Source: Henckelia pumila (Eukaryota > Streptophyta > Magnoliopsida > Lamiales > Gesneriaceae). Taken from it: a stretch of DNA of 64,000 nt. The notes under the pieces are model-generated. The model did not search any database and was not told the DNA's origin. It saw only the letters and a program-made list of their open reading frames with translations. Shown one piece after another: positions 23,301 to 36,235 of this stretch. Where the stretch lies: positions 94,134,151 to 94,198,150 of the forward strand of contig NC_133120.1 of NCBI RefSeq assembly GCF_033568475.1, in the 5' to 3' direction. The translations under genes and the position numbers were made by a program. Each line of letters starts with the position of its first letter. Position 1 is the stretch's first letter.

Positions 23301-24323
23301 CATGCACTTGGTGCTGGATCAATTGAGGAAGTTCGAGTTCAGCGTGATAAGGGATTTGGTTTTGTGAGGTACAGCACCCATGCAGAGGCCGCTATGGCTA
23401 TTTCAATTGGAAATACTCAGTCATTTCTCTGCGGGAAGCAAATTAAGGTCTGGTGTTTCGCATTTTTGTATTTGACCAGCTAATTTAATTTGAACAAAAG
23501 GACATGTTCAGCCAAAAAAATTCTGGATCTCATTACTGATATACCACGGCTTTCACGGTGTAATGAATTGCATTAGTGTGCCAATATAAAGATGGTGCAC
23601 ACGATGATTTCTGGCAGCCATATCAACAGAATTACTTAATAATTACTACGTAAATGAAGAGCATCTTTGCAAGAGCTGTAATGTGGAAAGAATTAATTTT
23701 CTTTTTTCCCCAAAATCCGGTAAAATATTCATTGTAAATACCCACCCAGCAAACTGCATTTAAAGATGAAATAACTTATTTCATAAAAATTAACTTTTTA
23801 TTTTCACTGTTTAGAGATTGAAATTCTTTTACATGAAGATTTGTGTTCTCTATTGCTCCGTCCTTTTAAAGATTGAACCAAATGATTTGAGATTTCCCAA
23901 CGAATTACACACTCAAATGGATGCAGATCTTTGTTTCTTAGTTTTATCACTCTCTTAAATGTGTAAGATGGGTGTATGTCTACATTTCCATTTTTCTAGC
24001 TTGACCCTAATATTATTGAGTTTTGTGGAATGCTTCTGCAGTGCTCGTGGGGTAACAAACCAACTCCACCTGGAACGAGCTCAAACCCGCTCCCGCCACC
24101 AGCCCCTGCACTCCTACCAGGCCTTTCTGCAGCAGACCTTCTAGCTTACGAACGACAGCTTGCTATGAGCAAGATGGGCGGCGTTCACACCCTCATGCAC
24201 CCTCAAGGCCAACACCCTATGAAACAGGCATCAATGGGTATGGGTGCTGGTGCGAGCCAAGCCATTTACGATGGGGGTTTTGGGAACGTGGCTGCTGCAC
24301 AGCAGCTCATGTACTACCAGTAA
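20330..24323 (+). CDS. UBP1: UBP1-type oligouridylate-binding protein, three RRMs
   Basis: RNA-binding protein of the UBP1/TIA-1 type, which binds U-rich pre-mRNA and, under stress, joins stress granules (known of the family). Twelve exons: 20330-20434, 20979-21040, 21414-21516, 21618-21694, 21766-21827, 21931-22018, 22221-22296, 22379-22409, 22532-22651, 22804-22889, 23271-23447, 24042-24323. All joins are in frame, giving 422 residues, the usual family length. A Gln-rich N-terminus (residues 1-25) precedes RRM1 (about 55-130, YVGNIH), RRM2 (about 137-212, [10 protein letters not shown] and RGFGFVSF) and RRM3 (about 260-335, VYVGNLAPE and KGFGFVRY). The tail is Pro/Gly/Met-rich. Nothing is missing. 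A paralogue letter (A/B/C) cannot be assigned. Confidence 0.94.
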
Positions 24324-24867
24324 TTCATCAAGATCTGATATTTGGAACATACCCTCCGTGTGCGCCCTGGGCATGTTAGAGTTTTCAACTTTTTAGGATG
24401 CTTTATTATATTTTTGTTTTCGGTTGGATTCCCAACGGCAGACGTGTGTAATGCTTATTTTATGTATCTGTGTACTTCGATGTGTGCTGTTCTTCTTTCG
24501 TGTGGGAATGGTTAGTGTCTTCTCTGAGGAATACTATGGGTTTTTTTTTTAGGTACTTTGCGAATGATAATTGTATTACACTATAATCTGTTCGGCTCAG
24601 ATTTCCCGTGTAACAGTGTAGGAAGTAAAATTATTAGTGTCTTCTCTAAGGCATGTGATGGATCCTTACTTAAAAAACAAGATTATCACGTGTTTGTGCG
24701 GATGAAATAGTCCTAACGCATTTACACTATGATATCACCATCCTTCAAAGTTCAAGCCATTGCATTTGCATGTTTTCTAAAAAAAGTAATAAAAACTGAT
24801 TGCATATAAAATCTCGTGTTTCAAGAATGAGGCATACAATCATGAGATAATTAAATAATAATAATTA
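24324..24867. other. 3' flank of UBP1
   Basis: Probable 3' UTR and spacer; no gene seen. It ends in an AT-rich stretch where the LINE inserted. Confidence 0.6.
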
Positions 24868-26922
24868 CTTTTTTTTTTAATGAACGAAGAACTACACCGG
24901 GCATTTTCGGGTCATTACAATAAATCGAAATGCAAGCTAACAAAGCCACGAAGGCATAACATCATAGTTTGAATACATACAACGTAAAACCAAAATCTTA
25001 ATGCACCGAACCATGTCTTCAACGTCCGGAGTTTCATCTTCAAAGCATGTTCTATTACGTGCACTCCAAACTTAATATATACAAGCCGTCAAACCCATCA
25101 CTCTTAAGCGGGTCACGGCACCCCTATAGGCTCCTCGAAATGCTTTCAAAATCGTAGCAGGTGATCTCATACACTTCATCATGTAAAGCCAATCTCTGAT
25201 GCGATCCCAAACACTGCATGAGACGCGGCACTGAAAGAACAAGTGTCCAATAGACTCATCACAATCCTTACAAAGTCCACAACTATGATCTTCCACAAAG
25301 CCAATTCTATCACGGGTAAGTAATTTCCTGTGAGCAAAGAGCCAAAGTATAACTCTATGTTTCGGAAGAATATACGACTTCCAAACTAGAGGTTTCCATG
25401 GCCAAACATCCCGATTCTCCGAGAAGAAATCATACGCCTTCCTTAAACCGACATTACCCTCAAACCAATTCTCTAACCCACGAGAAGCTAACTAAACCGT
25501 CCCCATACGATTCACCATAACATCCCGAATAGACAACAAATTCTTGATCAAAGTTGACTCTTCCTTGTGCCATCTCCAATTCCACACATCTCCAAACACT
25601 CGATACTTATAATTCACCCATTTAATCCACAAAGTGCCTTGGCAAGTAAGGCTCGATTCCATAGCGAAAGGTAGGGGTGTTCAAACTTCGGATAAAACCG
25701 AAAAAACCGGAAAAACCAAACACCGAACCGAACCGAACCAAAAACCGAAATTTAAAATTCGAATATAAATGTAAAACCGAAATTTATTTGGTTCGGTTTC
25801 GGATTATATATCTCAAAACCGAACCGACCGAAAAAACCAAAATTTTATTAAATTAATAATTTTATTTATATAATTTTTTGTATTATATATTTTTTGAGAT
25901 GATACCTAGTGAATAAATAATCATTTTTAATAATTTTTAGTTGATTGTTGTTTATTTAAGTCATTTAAACTTTGAATTTAAATATTTTACAAAAAAAATC
26001 ATTTAAAAGATAACATATTATATTTTAAAATATATTTATAATATTAATTAAAATAATTATATCAAAACCAAAATAACTGATCGAAATAACCGAACCGATT
26101 TAGTAAAAAACCGAACCGAACCGAAGGAAAATGGTTCGGATATCGGATTATATATTTCTAAAACCGAAAACCGGAAAAACCGAAATAAAAAATCGAAAAC
26201 TGGACCGAACCGACCGATGAACACCCCTAGCGAAAGGTTCTTTAATACCAATCCACCATCCTCAATCGGCTTACACACCTCTTTCCAAGCGATCGGCGGC
26301 CGTTTAGTGTTCCAAATGAATTTCGGGCAAATAACATAGATATCATCAATGATATTGGCCGGAAGAGGCAAGATAGACATCCAAAAACATCCCCTTAGAG
26401 AGCGAATCTCACCAACTCAATCTTCCCCGCATAAGATAAAGAGTGTCTAGGCCATCGCGACACACGAGCTCCAATAGCATCCACCAGCAAACTATAATCC
26501 GGTGTCCGAAGTCTGGCCGATGCTATCGGAATCCCAAGGTACCTAAATGGCAAGGTTCCTTCGTTAAAGCCCAACAACTCCTAGATTTCAACTTTTTCCC
26601 TCGCCGAAATACCTGCCATGAACACATTAGACTTCAACAGGTTAATCTTCACCCCCGACATTTCACTAAATCGAGTCAAGCATCCAAACATAGCTTCAAT
26701 ACTCATGATATCACTTCTAGCAAATAAAAGTAGATCATCCGCAAATGCGAGGTGGGTGATGCCAAGAGGGGCACATCTCGGATGGTAGTTGAAATGAGAT
26801 GAAAAAGACGATGCCGCCATAGCTTTCAAAGCCCTCGTGAGTGATTCAAGACAAAGAGTGAAGAGTAGTGGTGATAATGCATTAGACCTTCCCTTTCGGC
26901 TAGCTTGGAGGATCCTTTGGTG
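24868..26922 (-). mobile_element. 5'-truncated L1-type LINE remnant
   Basis: On the minus strand: the C-terminal half of a reverse transcriptase (LAFADDLLLFARSD near 26.74 kb, then a LTRFSEMSG... thumb region and FRYLGIPIASA near 26.54 kb), followed after an inserted element by a zinc-binding reverse transcriptase tail (CGLCKDCDESIGHLFFQC near 25.25 kb). The element ends in an A-run (T-run 24869-24878 on plus). Flanking TAATAATTA at 24859-24867 and 26923-26931 looks like a target duplication, though in low-complexity DNA. The RT segment before FADD reads KGRSNALSPLLF where families usually have a KGLRQGDPLSPLLF-like block, and at least one stop falls in the tail region (about 25.49 kb), so it is dead. 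The 5' two thirds (ORF1, endonuclease) is absent. Confidence 0.85.
25673..26227. mobile_element. Non-autonomous DNA transposon inside the LINE
   Basis: A 555-bp element with inverted ends GGGGTGTTCA (25674-25683) and TGAACACCCC (26218-26227), and ACCGAA-rich subterminal arrays at both ends around an AT-rich centre. It is flanked by an exact 11-base duplication TAGCGAAAGGT (25662-25672 and 26228-26238). It splits the LINE reading frame, so it came later. The 11-base duplication fits Mutator-like elements best (usual 8-11), but the assignment is inference. Confidence 0.82.
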
Positions 26923-26931
26923 TAATAATTA

Positions 26932-27381
26932 ATTTGGCTAAAATCCATTGGAAAACGAATCGCCCAAAAAATTATGATATTGTTATTGGCGTCTTATTTA
27001 ATACGTGAATAATAATTACGATTACGTTTTCTCCACCAAGAACTAGTGGGTTTCATTGTAACATGAATCAAACTTTACAGATGGGCAGATAAGATTCATA
27101 CTGCTGCTCATGCAACCATGTCTTCCAGTTATATTTGTCTTTCTGGTACATTAGTATAATTCTTCGGTTCGTTTGATTTTCGACGATTCTTTTGCTGCAT
27201 CTCAAATGACCATTTTATTGCTACTATTTCATGGACATCAAAAGACTAGGATAAGTTTTGGGGTTCGAAACATTATCTAAGATGAGAATAAATGAGAACC
27301 TCTATTCATCTTGATTCACTTACAATTTCTTTCCCTACAAGTTTGGTGTCAAAGTAATGTCTCAGCCTGATTACAAAGTCA
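26932..27381. other. 3' flank of the ABCB gene
   Basis: No gene seen; probable 3' UTR of the minus-strand transporter at its right end. Confidence 0.55.
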
Positions 27382-30300
27382 TCAAGAAAATGCCAATGCT
27401 TCAGCTTCTACTCGAACCATATTAGAATATATGCCACCAAGTTGTGCAGCCATTAGCGTGTCATGATCTCCGAATTCAGCCACCACACCATCTCTCATAA
27501 CAGCGATGAAATCGGCGTCTCTGATAGTTGACAGACGGTGAGCCACCACAATGGTGGTGGTAGCTTGGGACGCCTTTCTAAGCGCGTTTTGGACGTGCTT
27601 TTCTGATTCCAAGTCCAACGCACTGCTCGCTTCGTCTAGTAGAAGTACCTTTGATTTCTTGAGTATAAACCTTGCTATTGCTATCCTCTGCTTCTGTCCA
27701 CCTGATAGCTGAACTCCATTCTCACCTACCTGTAGCAAAATGAGAGGAATCTAATTAATTTGTATGAAATGTATCATAGCCTATCTTTCAAGATAACTTT
27801 GGCACCCTCTAAATTGTATGTTGGCTTGAAGAGTTCTCTAATGCAAATACCCATCATACAAATAGTCATACTCACCTCTGTTTCGTATCCTTGTGGAAGG
27901 CTACAGATGAAACTGTGTATATAAGCTTCTTTTGCTGCCGCCTCAATCTCATCCCATGAAGCGTTTGGATTCCCAAACGCAATGTTCTGTCCTATACTAC
28001 CAGCAAAAAGTGCCGGCTCCTGATCAACTAAAGCTATTTGCCTTCTCAACCACTTCAAATTAAGCTCCCTCAAATCAATACCTCCCATCAAAATTGTCCC
28101 GCTTGTTGGATCGTAAAATCTCTGTATCATCCATAAAACAGTCGATTTCCCCGATCCACTTTCTCCCAGAAGAGCCACCATCTTCCCACCTTTTATCTTT
28201 AGACTAAAATCCCTTAAAACAGTTGCATTTGGCCTAGATGGATATGCAAATGTTACCTTCTTGAACTCAATATCAACCACCTTGGAGCTTTTAAACTTCC
28301 TGTTATTTTTGCTATCACCACCTATTGAAGGCCTACGGTTGAGGATACCGAAAACTGCAGGTATTGCAGTAGCAGCCATAGAAGTGTCGGGTGCAAGACC
28401 AGCTAGTTGTCCAACAGAAAATGAGCTTAGAACGAGTATCAAGAAAATCTTGTACACCACCCCGAAATTTGTCTGCCCTTGTTTTACAAGATAGGCACCA
28501 AAGTAGAGAGTTAAAGTATAAGCTCCATACATGGCACCTTGAGAAAATCCAAGAACTAATCCAAGAATTTGTGACTTTTTGCCCGAAAGTCTGTTAGGTT
28601 CGGATAAAGCTTCTTCAAAGGACTGAACCAGGCATTCCTGTGTTCCAAATGTGGCTACAGTTCTTATGTTTGACACTGCTCCTGCAGCTATATTGCTCGC
28701 CCTGGCATAAGACGTGTTGTCTATTTTTGGTCCAATGCTGATGATCAAGTTTAAATAGCTAGCTCCAAGTGTCAGAGGTGTAAGAGCAGCAGCCAGTAAA
28801 GTTAATCTCCATTCAAGAAAAAATGAGATGCCGAGTCCAACAGCTGCTGAGCTCAACCCCATTAGTAAGACAGAAAGACGATCGCCAAGAACTGACCGAA
28901 AGCTAACACAATCTAATGAGAGTCTTGACACAAGAATTCCAGTTGAATTCTCTTTGAAATCAAACCAACTTGGTTCTTGTCTCAGTATAGCTTTGAACAA
29001 CAAATTTCTTAATCTTTTCGTGAGCTTCGTTCCAGCCCAACCACAGAAACCTTGTTGCCCGGTCATAAATGTAATACAACCAAATCCTAGTCCAACCAGT
29101 ACCAAACATAGGTACCCAGCATCTCTCTTCAACTTCTGCTCATTGGTGAGAAAGTAGACGTTTAGAGCTTGCCCCAGAATCAAGGGAAATATAGACAGAA
29201 TTGCACCCGCAAGCATGCCAAAGAAAATCCCTATTATCAGCAGGGTCAACTCTGGTTTCTGCAAGTTCCATATGTCTCTAAGGTGATATTTCATCGATTT
29301 TGACTGATTTTCATCATTTTCTTCTCCTTCGTTTTCATTTTGCATATACTTCAAGTAAATGGACTTTGATATTTCATGAATATCCAACATTTTTGATTCA
29401 TTGTGCATATATTTATCATATGCAGAGAAATCTAAGTTCTTGGGCAGATCAACTTGATTAAGAACAGATTGTGGGACACCTTCCGAAGACAATTTGACAA
29501 GATCAGAATAAAATCCAGCCTTTTCCATGAGCTGACGATGATTACCAATCTCAACAACTGATCCACAATCAAGTACCGCAACAGTGTCGGCATTTTTTAC
29601 AGTAGCTAGCCTGTGAGCGATAATTATGGTGGTTCTACCCCTGGATATGGTATCAATAGCCCGTTGAACGATTAATTCAGCTTCAGGATCTAAGGCACTC
29701 GTGGCCTCATCCAAAAGGAGGATTGCTGGATCATGAATCATAGCTCGAGCAAGTGCTATACGCTGTTTCTGACCTCCTGAAAGCAGTGTTCCTCCATCCC
29801 CAGTCTAAAAACATGAGTTTTTTAGCATAGTGAGGGAAAAGTTTCACATATGAATGATCCAAAAGTTAAATATATATTCACGTTAACCTCGGTATCATAG
29901 CCATGTGGAAGTTTACTGATGAAATCGTGAGCATTTGCTGCCATACAGGCTCTAATGACCTCTTTCTTGGTGGCATTTTTGTTCCCCACGATCACATTCT
30001 CAAGTATGGTTGTTGCAAACAAAACTGGTTCTTGACCAACCATACCTATTTGATTTCTTAGCCATTTCACTTGCAATGCCCTTAGATCATAGCCATCTAA
30101 GGTAATAAAGCCTGAAATTTTGAATCAAAACTGGTTAGATTTAGTGGGGTTTTTCAGGAAACGAGCGTTTGAAACTTTCAGCATTTAGGAAATAAAAAGA
30201 TCGCGATTTTACCATGTTTTGGATCATAGAACCTCTCCAAGAGAGCTAAAATGGTGGATTTGCCAGCTCCACTGGCGCCAACTAATGCTAGAGTCTTTGA

Positions 30301-32798
30301 TGCATGGATTACTAAGTTTAATGACTGCAGTATTTGGATAGTTGGTCGAGAAGGGTAAGCGAAAGATACATCTCTAAATTCGATATACCCACGAATATTT
30401 GATGGTTTAAATCCATGGGAACTATAAGGATCAACTTCTGGGATCCGATCAATAACTTCAAACACTCGGTTAGCTGCTACAGTTCCTTGTGAAAATTGAG
30501 CAAAATATGATAGTGCCAGTGCCAATCCCCTGTCGTATGTGATGTGAATGCCGGTAAGTTAACTTTCTTATGTGACCATAATATAAATTCAAACATCATG
30601 ATTATATCTCTTCGTTTAATGTTCATATCTTAAGAGTGTTGTGGGGGAAGAATAGCTGAAATATTTACCTGCCCCCAACATTTACACCAAAGAAACATGC
30701 AATGGCAGCACCACCAGAAAGTTGCCCTTTTGCAACCAAAATGGAGCCGTACCAGAATGCCAAAGCCCATGTTGCATAAGTAACAAGATAGATAATCCCA
30801 ATCCCTGCACCTTTTGCGAAACCAATTTTCGCTCCCAGTGGTACTGATCTCTCTAGAAAACTGGCATATTTTTCTGCCAAAGCATCCTCTGCTACAAAAG
30901 AAAGCACAGTTCTGATGGAACTTATGGCTTGTTCTGCAATACTTCCAGCTTTCCTGTAAGACACCTTTATTAAAGAAAAGATTTTGGTCAAGAAATCAGT
31001 TGATGAATCCAATACAAGATGTTTTTTTATGCTATGCTCGTTACACCTCTTCTTTTGCAGTCAGGCCACCATATACTGCCTTATATGTCATGCCGCAAGC
31101 CATTGTTACCGGGGTCACAGCAAATACTACCAATGAGACTTTCCATGATCTCATGAAACCAACCACATAGCCGCAGATGAAGGTAAATATATGATGAACA
31201 AAATGCGCCATCTGATTTAAAAATGTACATATCATAAGTTAGACTTGTTTCAACTTTAAGGATATGTAAACATTGACAAGGGAATCTGGCATAACATGCA
31301 TTGACCTTTTCTGCCATCACTTCTTGTATTTGCGCAACATCACTTGAAATTCCATGCATTATATCACCAGTACTGATCTCTGTGTCAAAAAATTCCATGT
31401 CCTGGCGTAAAATTGCTCGAAGATATTCAGTTCTTATTCTATGTGCTGATCTTTCTCCCACGATTCTCCAGCATGTAATCTCTGCCATTAGAAAAATAAG
31501 TGTCATGTGCTGAAAGGCACACGCAGAATCTCGAGATTTATTGATGAAGGAGCAAAGGAAAGGAAAGGAAAGAATGTGTACTATTGACCTAAATAAGCTC
31601 CCACAACAACAAATGCTGCCAATCCAATCATAAGCAGACATATCTGAAAAGCCGTTAAACATTCCAACCATCATTAATCCTGAATGATTTAGATTGTCTT
31701 TAAAATTTATTAAATTCTCGAATTGAAATATTTGCAAGTGCATACCTTCTGCACTTCTCTCATCATCTGATGCCTGTCGTTTTCTTGTCCTCTGGCAAGT
31801 TCATTGACAATATTTCCAAAAAGATAAGAATAACATGGAAGAGATCCTCCATTAATTAATGCTCCCAAGCATCCCAAAACAATAAGAACGAAGTCCAGCT
31901 TTGTTGAATATATAAACAAGCTAAATAGGCCAACTGATTTTGGTGCCATATGATCATCTTCTTCATCATTCTCTTCCCCGATTGCTGACTTCTGATCGAA
32001 GTCATCATACCCATCATCATAGCACCCTTCATGGCCATGGCTATAATAAGGCAACCTGTTATGAAAATGATCATGACCATGAGGAACGCTTGACATTTCC
32101 TGGTAATTTGATTGTTGATCATCATCATAAGCATGTGATACATAAAACCATCTTGGATCTTGATTTTGTGGGGTGGTTCCATAATCAGTCATGCTTAGCT
32201 CAACTTTATCAGCCAAAGGGCCACTTTTATCCCTCAATTCATTGACATTTGAGAAGATTGTGCTCTTACGGGGACTGGTATGCTTGTCAGAGGAGTGATT
32301 ACTTTCAAGAAATGGGCTTTTGTGATCCACGCCAACATAACTATGAAGCTCAAAGCTCCTTGATGCCAATGGATCATAGCTCGAGTGAGAATTATGGTAG
32401 TAGGGATTGGTGACTCTTTGAAAGCCACCATAGGTACCTGAAAGATAATAGTCATTGGCAGATCTCCTGAATATCCTGCTACGAGCACTGGATGGAGTGG
32501 CAGAAGCACTGGCTGTCCATGGACTAAGTGCTGCCCCAAGATTTTGATTTTCCTGCCATCCGGTTGGCTTGAACTGCCATGAAAGCTCGTCTTGCCATGA
32601 CCTATCATTATCAGATGCAAAGGGGCTGGTGGGAGTGGGATTTCTCAGTCTGTGGGGGGTCAGATCCTGAGAAAGTTGGTTGGAGGTACGGCTAGAAAAA
32701 GACGTAGAAAGATACTGGGACCTATCAGGAGTAGTGTAGTGTCGCCTCTCAGGCGCATACATTGGCGAATTTATAATCTCAGATGCGTGATCTGCCAT
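27382..32798 (-). CDS. Full-size ABCB (P-glycoprotein/MDR) transporter with long N-terminal extension
   Basis: Membrane ATP-driven exporter of the ABCB class; substrate unknown, family members move auxin, alkaloids or xenobiotics. Exons in order: 32798-31746, 31643-31589, 31481-31306, 31211-31047, 30964-30669, 30529-30213, 30111-29888, 29804-27876, 27729-27382, all in frame, 1520 residues. TMD1 starts near residue 289. NBD1 has Walker [10 protein letters not shown] (about 666), LSGGQKQR and [14 protein letters not shown]2 follows a linker rich in Asn/Glu. NBD2 has Walker [10 protein letters not shown] (about 1309), LSGGQKQR (about 1412) and [11 protein letters not shown]. Both sites look catalytically complete. 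Ordinary plant ABCBs are about 1250 residues; the surplus is an N-terminal Ser/Pro/Tyr-rich extension of about 288 residues ending in a His/Asp/Glu-rich stretch. I could not place it in a numbered subgroup. Confidence 0.92.
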
Positions 32799-33764
32799 CA
32801 GTGTAAACTAACATTTAATGATCAAGCAATTAAAAGGCTTGTCGTAGGGAGGATATCTCTGAGCAGTTTGCAATCTATTATTGATTTCGAAGCAGATAAC
32901 ACAATGCTTGGTGATGGACCAGTTGGTTTCAAAGAAAGATATATAGTATTTGAGTCAGCAACTGGTGGATGCATTTACAAAAGACTGTTGCTATAGCTTT
33001 GGCAAGCGCGCGCTCGCAGACAAGCATACGAATGCATTTGAAAAGGTTGTAGAGATGGGAACTAATTTACTTGTCAAGAAAAGATCAAATTCGTTGTTTA
33101 CTAGTTGTCTTAAACGTTCGTCATAGTTTTCTGTCTCAAAAGAAACCACTCTTTTCATTTTCACCTTCTATGTTGCAGCTTCCACTTGTCATCCAGCATG
33201 TATCCAGAGAATATTTTTGTCTTTTTCTCCATTTGAATATTCTTGGACATATTAACATCGCGAAACGTAGAAGGAGGCATGCTGCATATTTTTTTATTGT
33301 TTTTTAAATTGCTTAAACGATAACGGCAATCTGCCATTCAAATGTCCTCTTATGCTGCCGCCCCCCTTTTTCTTTGAAGTTTAAAAAATGGAAGAATATG
33401 GTCGCCTTTTTCTGAACTACAAGTATTCCTTGTTGAATGCAAAAATAAATAAATCAACCAAGAATATTGTATTCAGATGTAAAAATGATCAAACAAGCTC
33501 ATCCATAAGGACATAAACAAGCTCATCCAATTTTCTACTGACATAGAACAACAGAATAATTCACATGGAAGCTAAACATTGTGACACAGTTAGAAGATAA
33601 CACAGACACATGACTCAAGAACCAATCTGGTAGGATCAAAAAACTTGATTCCAATCCAACGATTAAATAACATGTGTGGCCCTGATTTGTTTCTCTTCGA
33701 GTATGCATAATCCATGCGGAGTTGGATCTCCAAACGTTAAGCCAGTAAAAGCTGCAGCACATTG
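32799..33764. other. Spacer upstream of ABCB and 3' flank of the J-protein gene
   Basis: No gene seen. It should hold the ABCB promoter/5' UTR (right after 32798) and the J-protein 3' UTR (left of 33765). Confidence 0.55.
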
Positions 33765-36235
33765 CTAGGCAGATATAGTGGAGGAGACGTCTTGGCCAGT
33801 CATAATCTTTTGTTTTCTTCCATTCCTCCTGTTATCGCCAGCTCTTCCTGCCATTCTCTCCCCCGACTCCACCTGCATTCAAATGTAAATGTTCTAACTT
33901 TCTCGAATATGCTGCAGAGCTTCATCATTGAAAGGCATGCAGTGAAACTAATTAGCAGAACTGTAGGAAAAGATACAACTGGTGAACATTACCCCTTCAC
34001 TGAATCCTTCTAATTCAGAAGCTTTGGATTTTGAATTGCCTGAGATCACAGAGAAGTTTCTTTTGCAATGGGTCTCGCTGAAAGAAGGGTTGGGTGAGGG
34101 CGATGAAAAATAAGTAGGAGGGGCAGCAGAACAAGAAGACGTTGATGAAGAGTATCCAAAGGAATCGATTTCGCCGTCAAACATATCGTAGAAGAGTTCT
34201 TGCAATTGTTCTAAACTTTCATTTCCATTTTCCTGTCAACCACAGATTAAAGAACCACATTGGAACATGTTTCCACAACTCAGCCACAGGCCGATCGAAC
34301 AAATTTGTACTTCACGCATAGGTGGATCCGGATTTAAGTGGGTGAGTGTTTGACGCACCTCTCGGAATTGTGGATCAAAACCCATATCAGAAATGAGGAC
34401 ATCCAAGTTGCAAATGATGGGATATATAAGTTTCACAGGCATATGAAAACATAAATTACAAATCATCAACGCAATTTAATATGACCCGCAGATCGAAAGG
34501 TGCTCCCCTGGACCCCTCATATTGTTCCATGCCCTGATTAGGTCTTTTTGAGGAAAAACATGGAAAGTTACAACATTAGCTACAGGATCAGGTGACTCAC
34601 ATTGGATTGGCTCATCATTGATACCATTTCATTCAAGAAATCACCCATACCCTGCAGGAACCACACAAACAAAAACATGTCATGATCAACAAATAGACAC
34701 CAAGGGCAATTTTCTGTATGGATCCAGCACCAGCTTTAAGTCACTGGCAAACGCCTAAGCCAATATCACACTAGAAATTATCAAACACATCAAAAATTAT
34801 AATTTTGGACACGTCACGTGGCATGTCTCAGAAACTAAAATTTTAAAAATGGACACATGTGAATCTCATATATGGCATATTTTTCTAATTAAAAATTTGG
34901 TGGTTTTAAATATTATTATGAGTTATGTATATGTATTTAGATATGTATATATATACGCACACATACGCATGTGCGTGTGAAACAGATATGCATGAGTATA
35001 ATCTTTTTATACCATGTCCTAAAATTTTATAAATTTGTATTTCCCCATCTGTGAAACATAGGATCTTGTGGTATGATTATTATTACTTCAATACTTCTGA
35101 GCCAAGAATCGACAGAAAATTATAATAATCTAAAATAATTTGCATTCCCTTATCGGATCCACGAGCACTCACACAAAACATGGTATCAGAAGGGGTCATA
35201 TATTGTGTGTGCTTGCATATGTTGTATAATACAATAATTTATAGACTTACGTTTTCGTCATCATCGTCTTCGCAGTCATAGACACCCAAGTCATACAAAA
35301 ACCTTTTATCACCGTTTGAAAGCACTGTCCAATTTCAAACAATGCAGACCATAAGTCTAACTACCCACAGAATAAATGAACTTACAATCATGTTCTGCTA
35401 TGGATGGGTAACAGAGACAATCGGTTAATATCTTCAAACATAAATTTCTATATTTTACAACTAACTAAAAAAATTCTGGATAATGCACAAATACTATGTA
35501 AACACATGACAAAAATTCAATATAAAAGAGTAGCCAACAAAACAGGGGGGAAAAATGAACTTGTCTGTCGCATGATATTTGCAAAAACGAACTATCTTAA
35601 GATTATTAGCGAAATTGCTCAACATACAAAAATTAGACCCTTAGCAGCAGCGGATACGAATTGTCTCCCTCATGATTTCGTGAACTAAAACACAACAGAA
35701 AAATATTTAAAATGAACTAGTTTGCAGTCACCAGAATAGGCTTCCTGAATGGCCTGAAATTTTATCTTCGCATCTTCCAAATGCTTTGCACTCCCCGTGG
35801 CAGAACAGCGATCCGGGTGCCATTTCTACAACATTAAACCAAATAGATCCCGAGTAGCTTTCAGATTTCAGAAGAGAAACAAGAATCCAAAAACAAGATT
35901 GCCGCAAAGCGTACAAGTTTTCATTTTCAAAATAACACATAAAAGCAAAGAAAGCGTATATTCCAGTCCAAAATCCAAACCCAAACGATGTTTTCAACAA
36001 TTTCCGAGATCACCCTTTTCAAGGACACCCTTTTCCCCTGATTGAGCAACCATATCGGGAACACGCACACACAGTACAGAAGGAAAACAAAATAAAAAAC
36101 AAAAAAGAAGAAGAATTCAAAGGTAATAACCAGTGCAAGCTTCTTGTACGCATTCCTAAGCTCTGCCGTCGTGCAATCCTTCTTCAATCCCAAAACCGCG
36201 TAAAAATCGTCGCTTTTCTCTACCCCGTGAGCCAT
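33765..36235 (-). CDS. Small J-domain (DnaJ/Hsp40-like) protein
   Basis: J-domain co-chaperone that should stimulate an Hsp70 ATPase. Exons 36235-36131, 35825-35732, 35324-35251, 34651-34601, 34232-33993 and 33872-33765 join in frame to 223 residues. The J domain is at about residues 10-75: DFYAVLGLKKDCTTAELRNA, then KWHPDR with the essential HPD at 38-40 just across the first intron, then FQAIQEAYS. An acidic stretch (CEDDDDEN) follows, then MVSMMSQSN and LEQLQELFYDMFDG, a Ser-rich section and a short basic tail. There are no Gly/Phe or zinc-finger domains, so it is a class C J protein, similar in build to small Arabidopsis heat-shock N-terminal-domain proteins of about 150-220 residues. The last exon is the least certain. 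Confidence 0.88.

Noticed and set aside
31081-31743. 220-codon minus-strand open frame across two introns of the ABCB gene
   Set aside because: It reads through introns and includes intron translation; the spliced exons 31643-31589, 31481-31306 and 31211-31047 give the conserved transmembrane sequence.
34236-34600. Possible extra J-protein exon between 34232 and 34601
   Set aside because: Joining 34601 directly to 34232 keeps the frame and family-like sequence; no supported splice sites define an exon between them.
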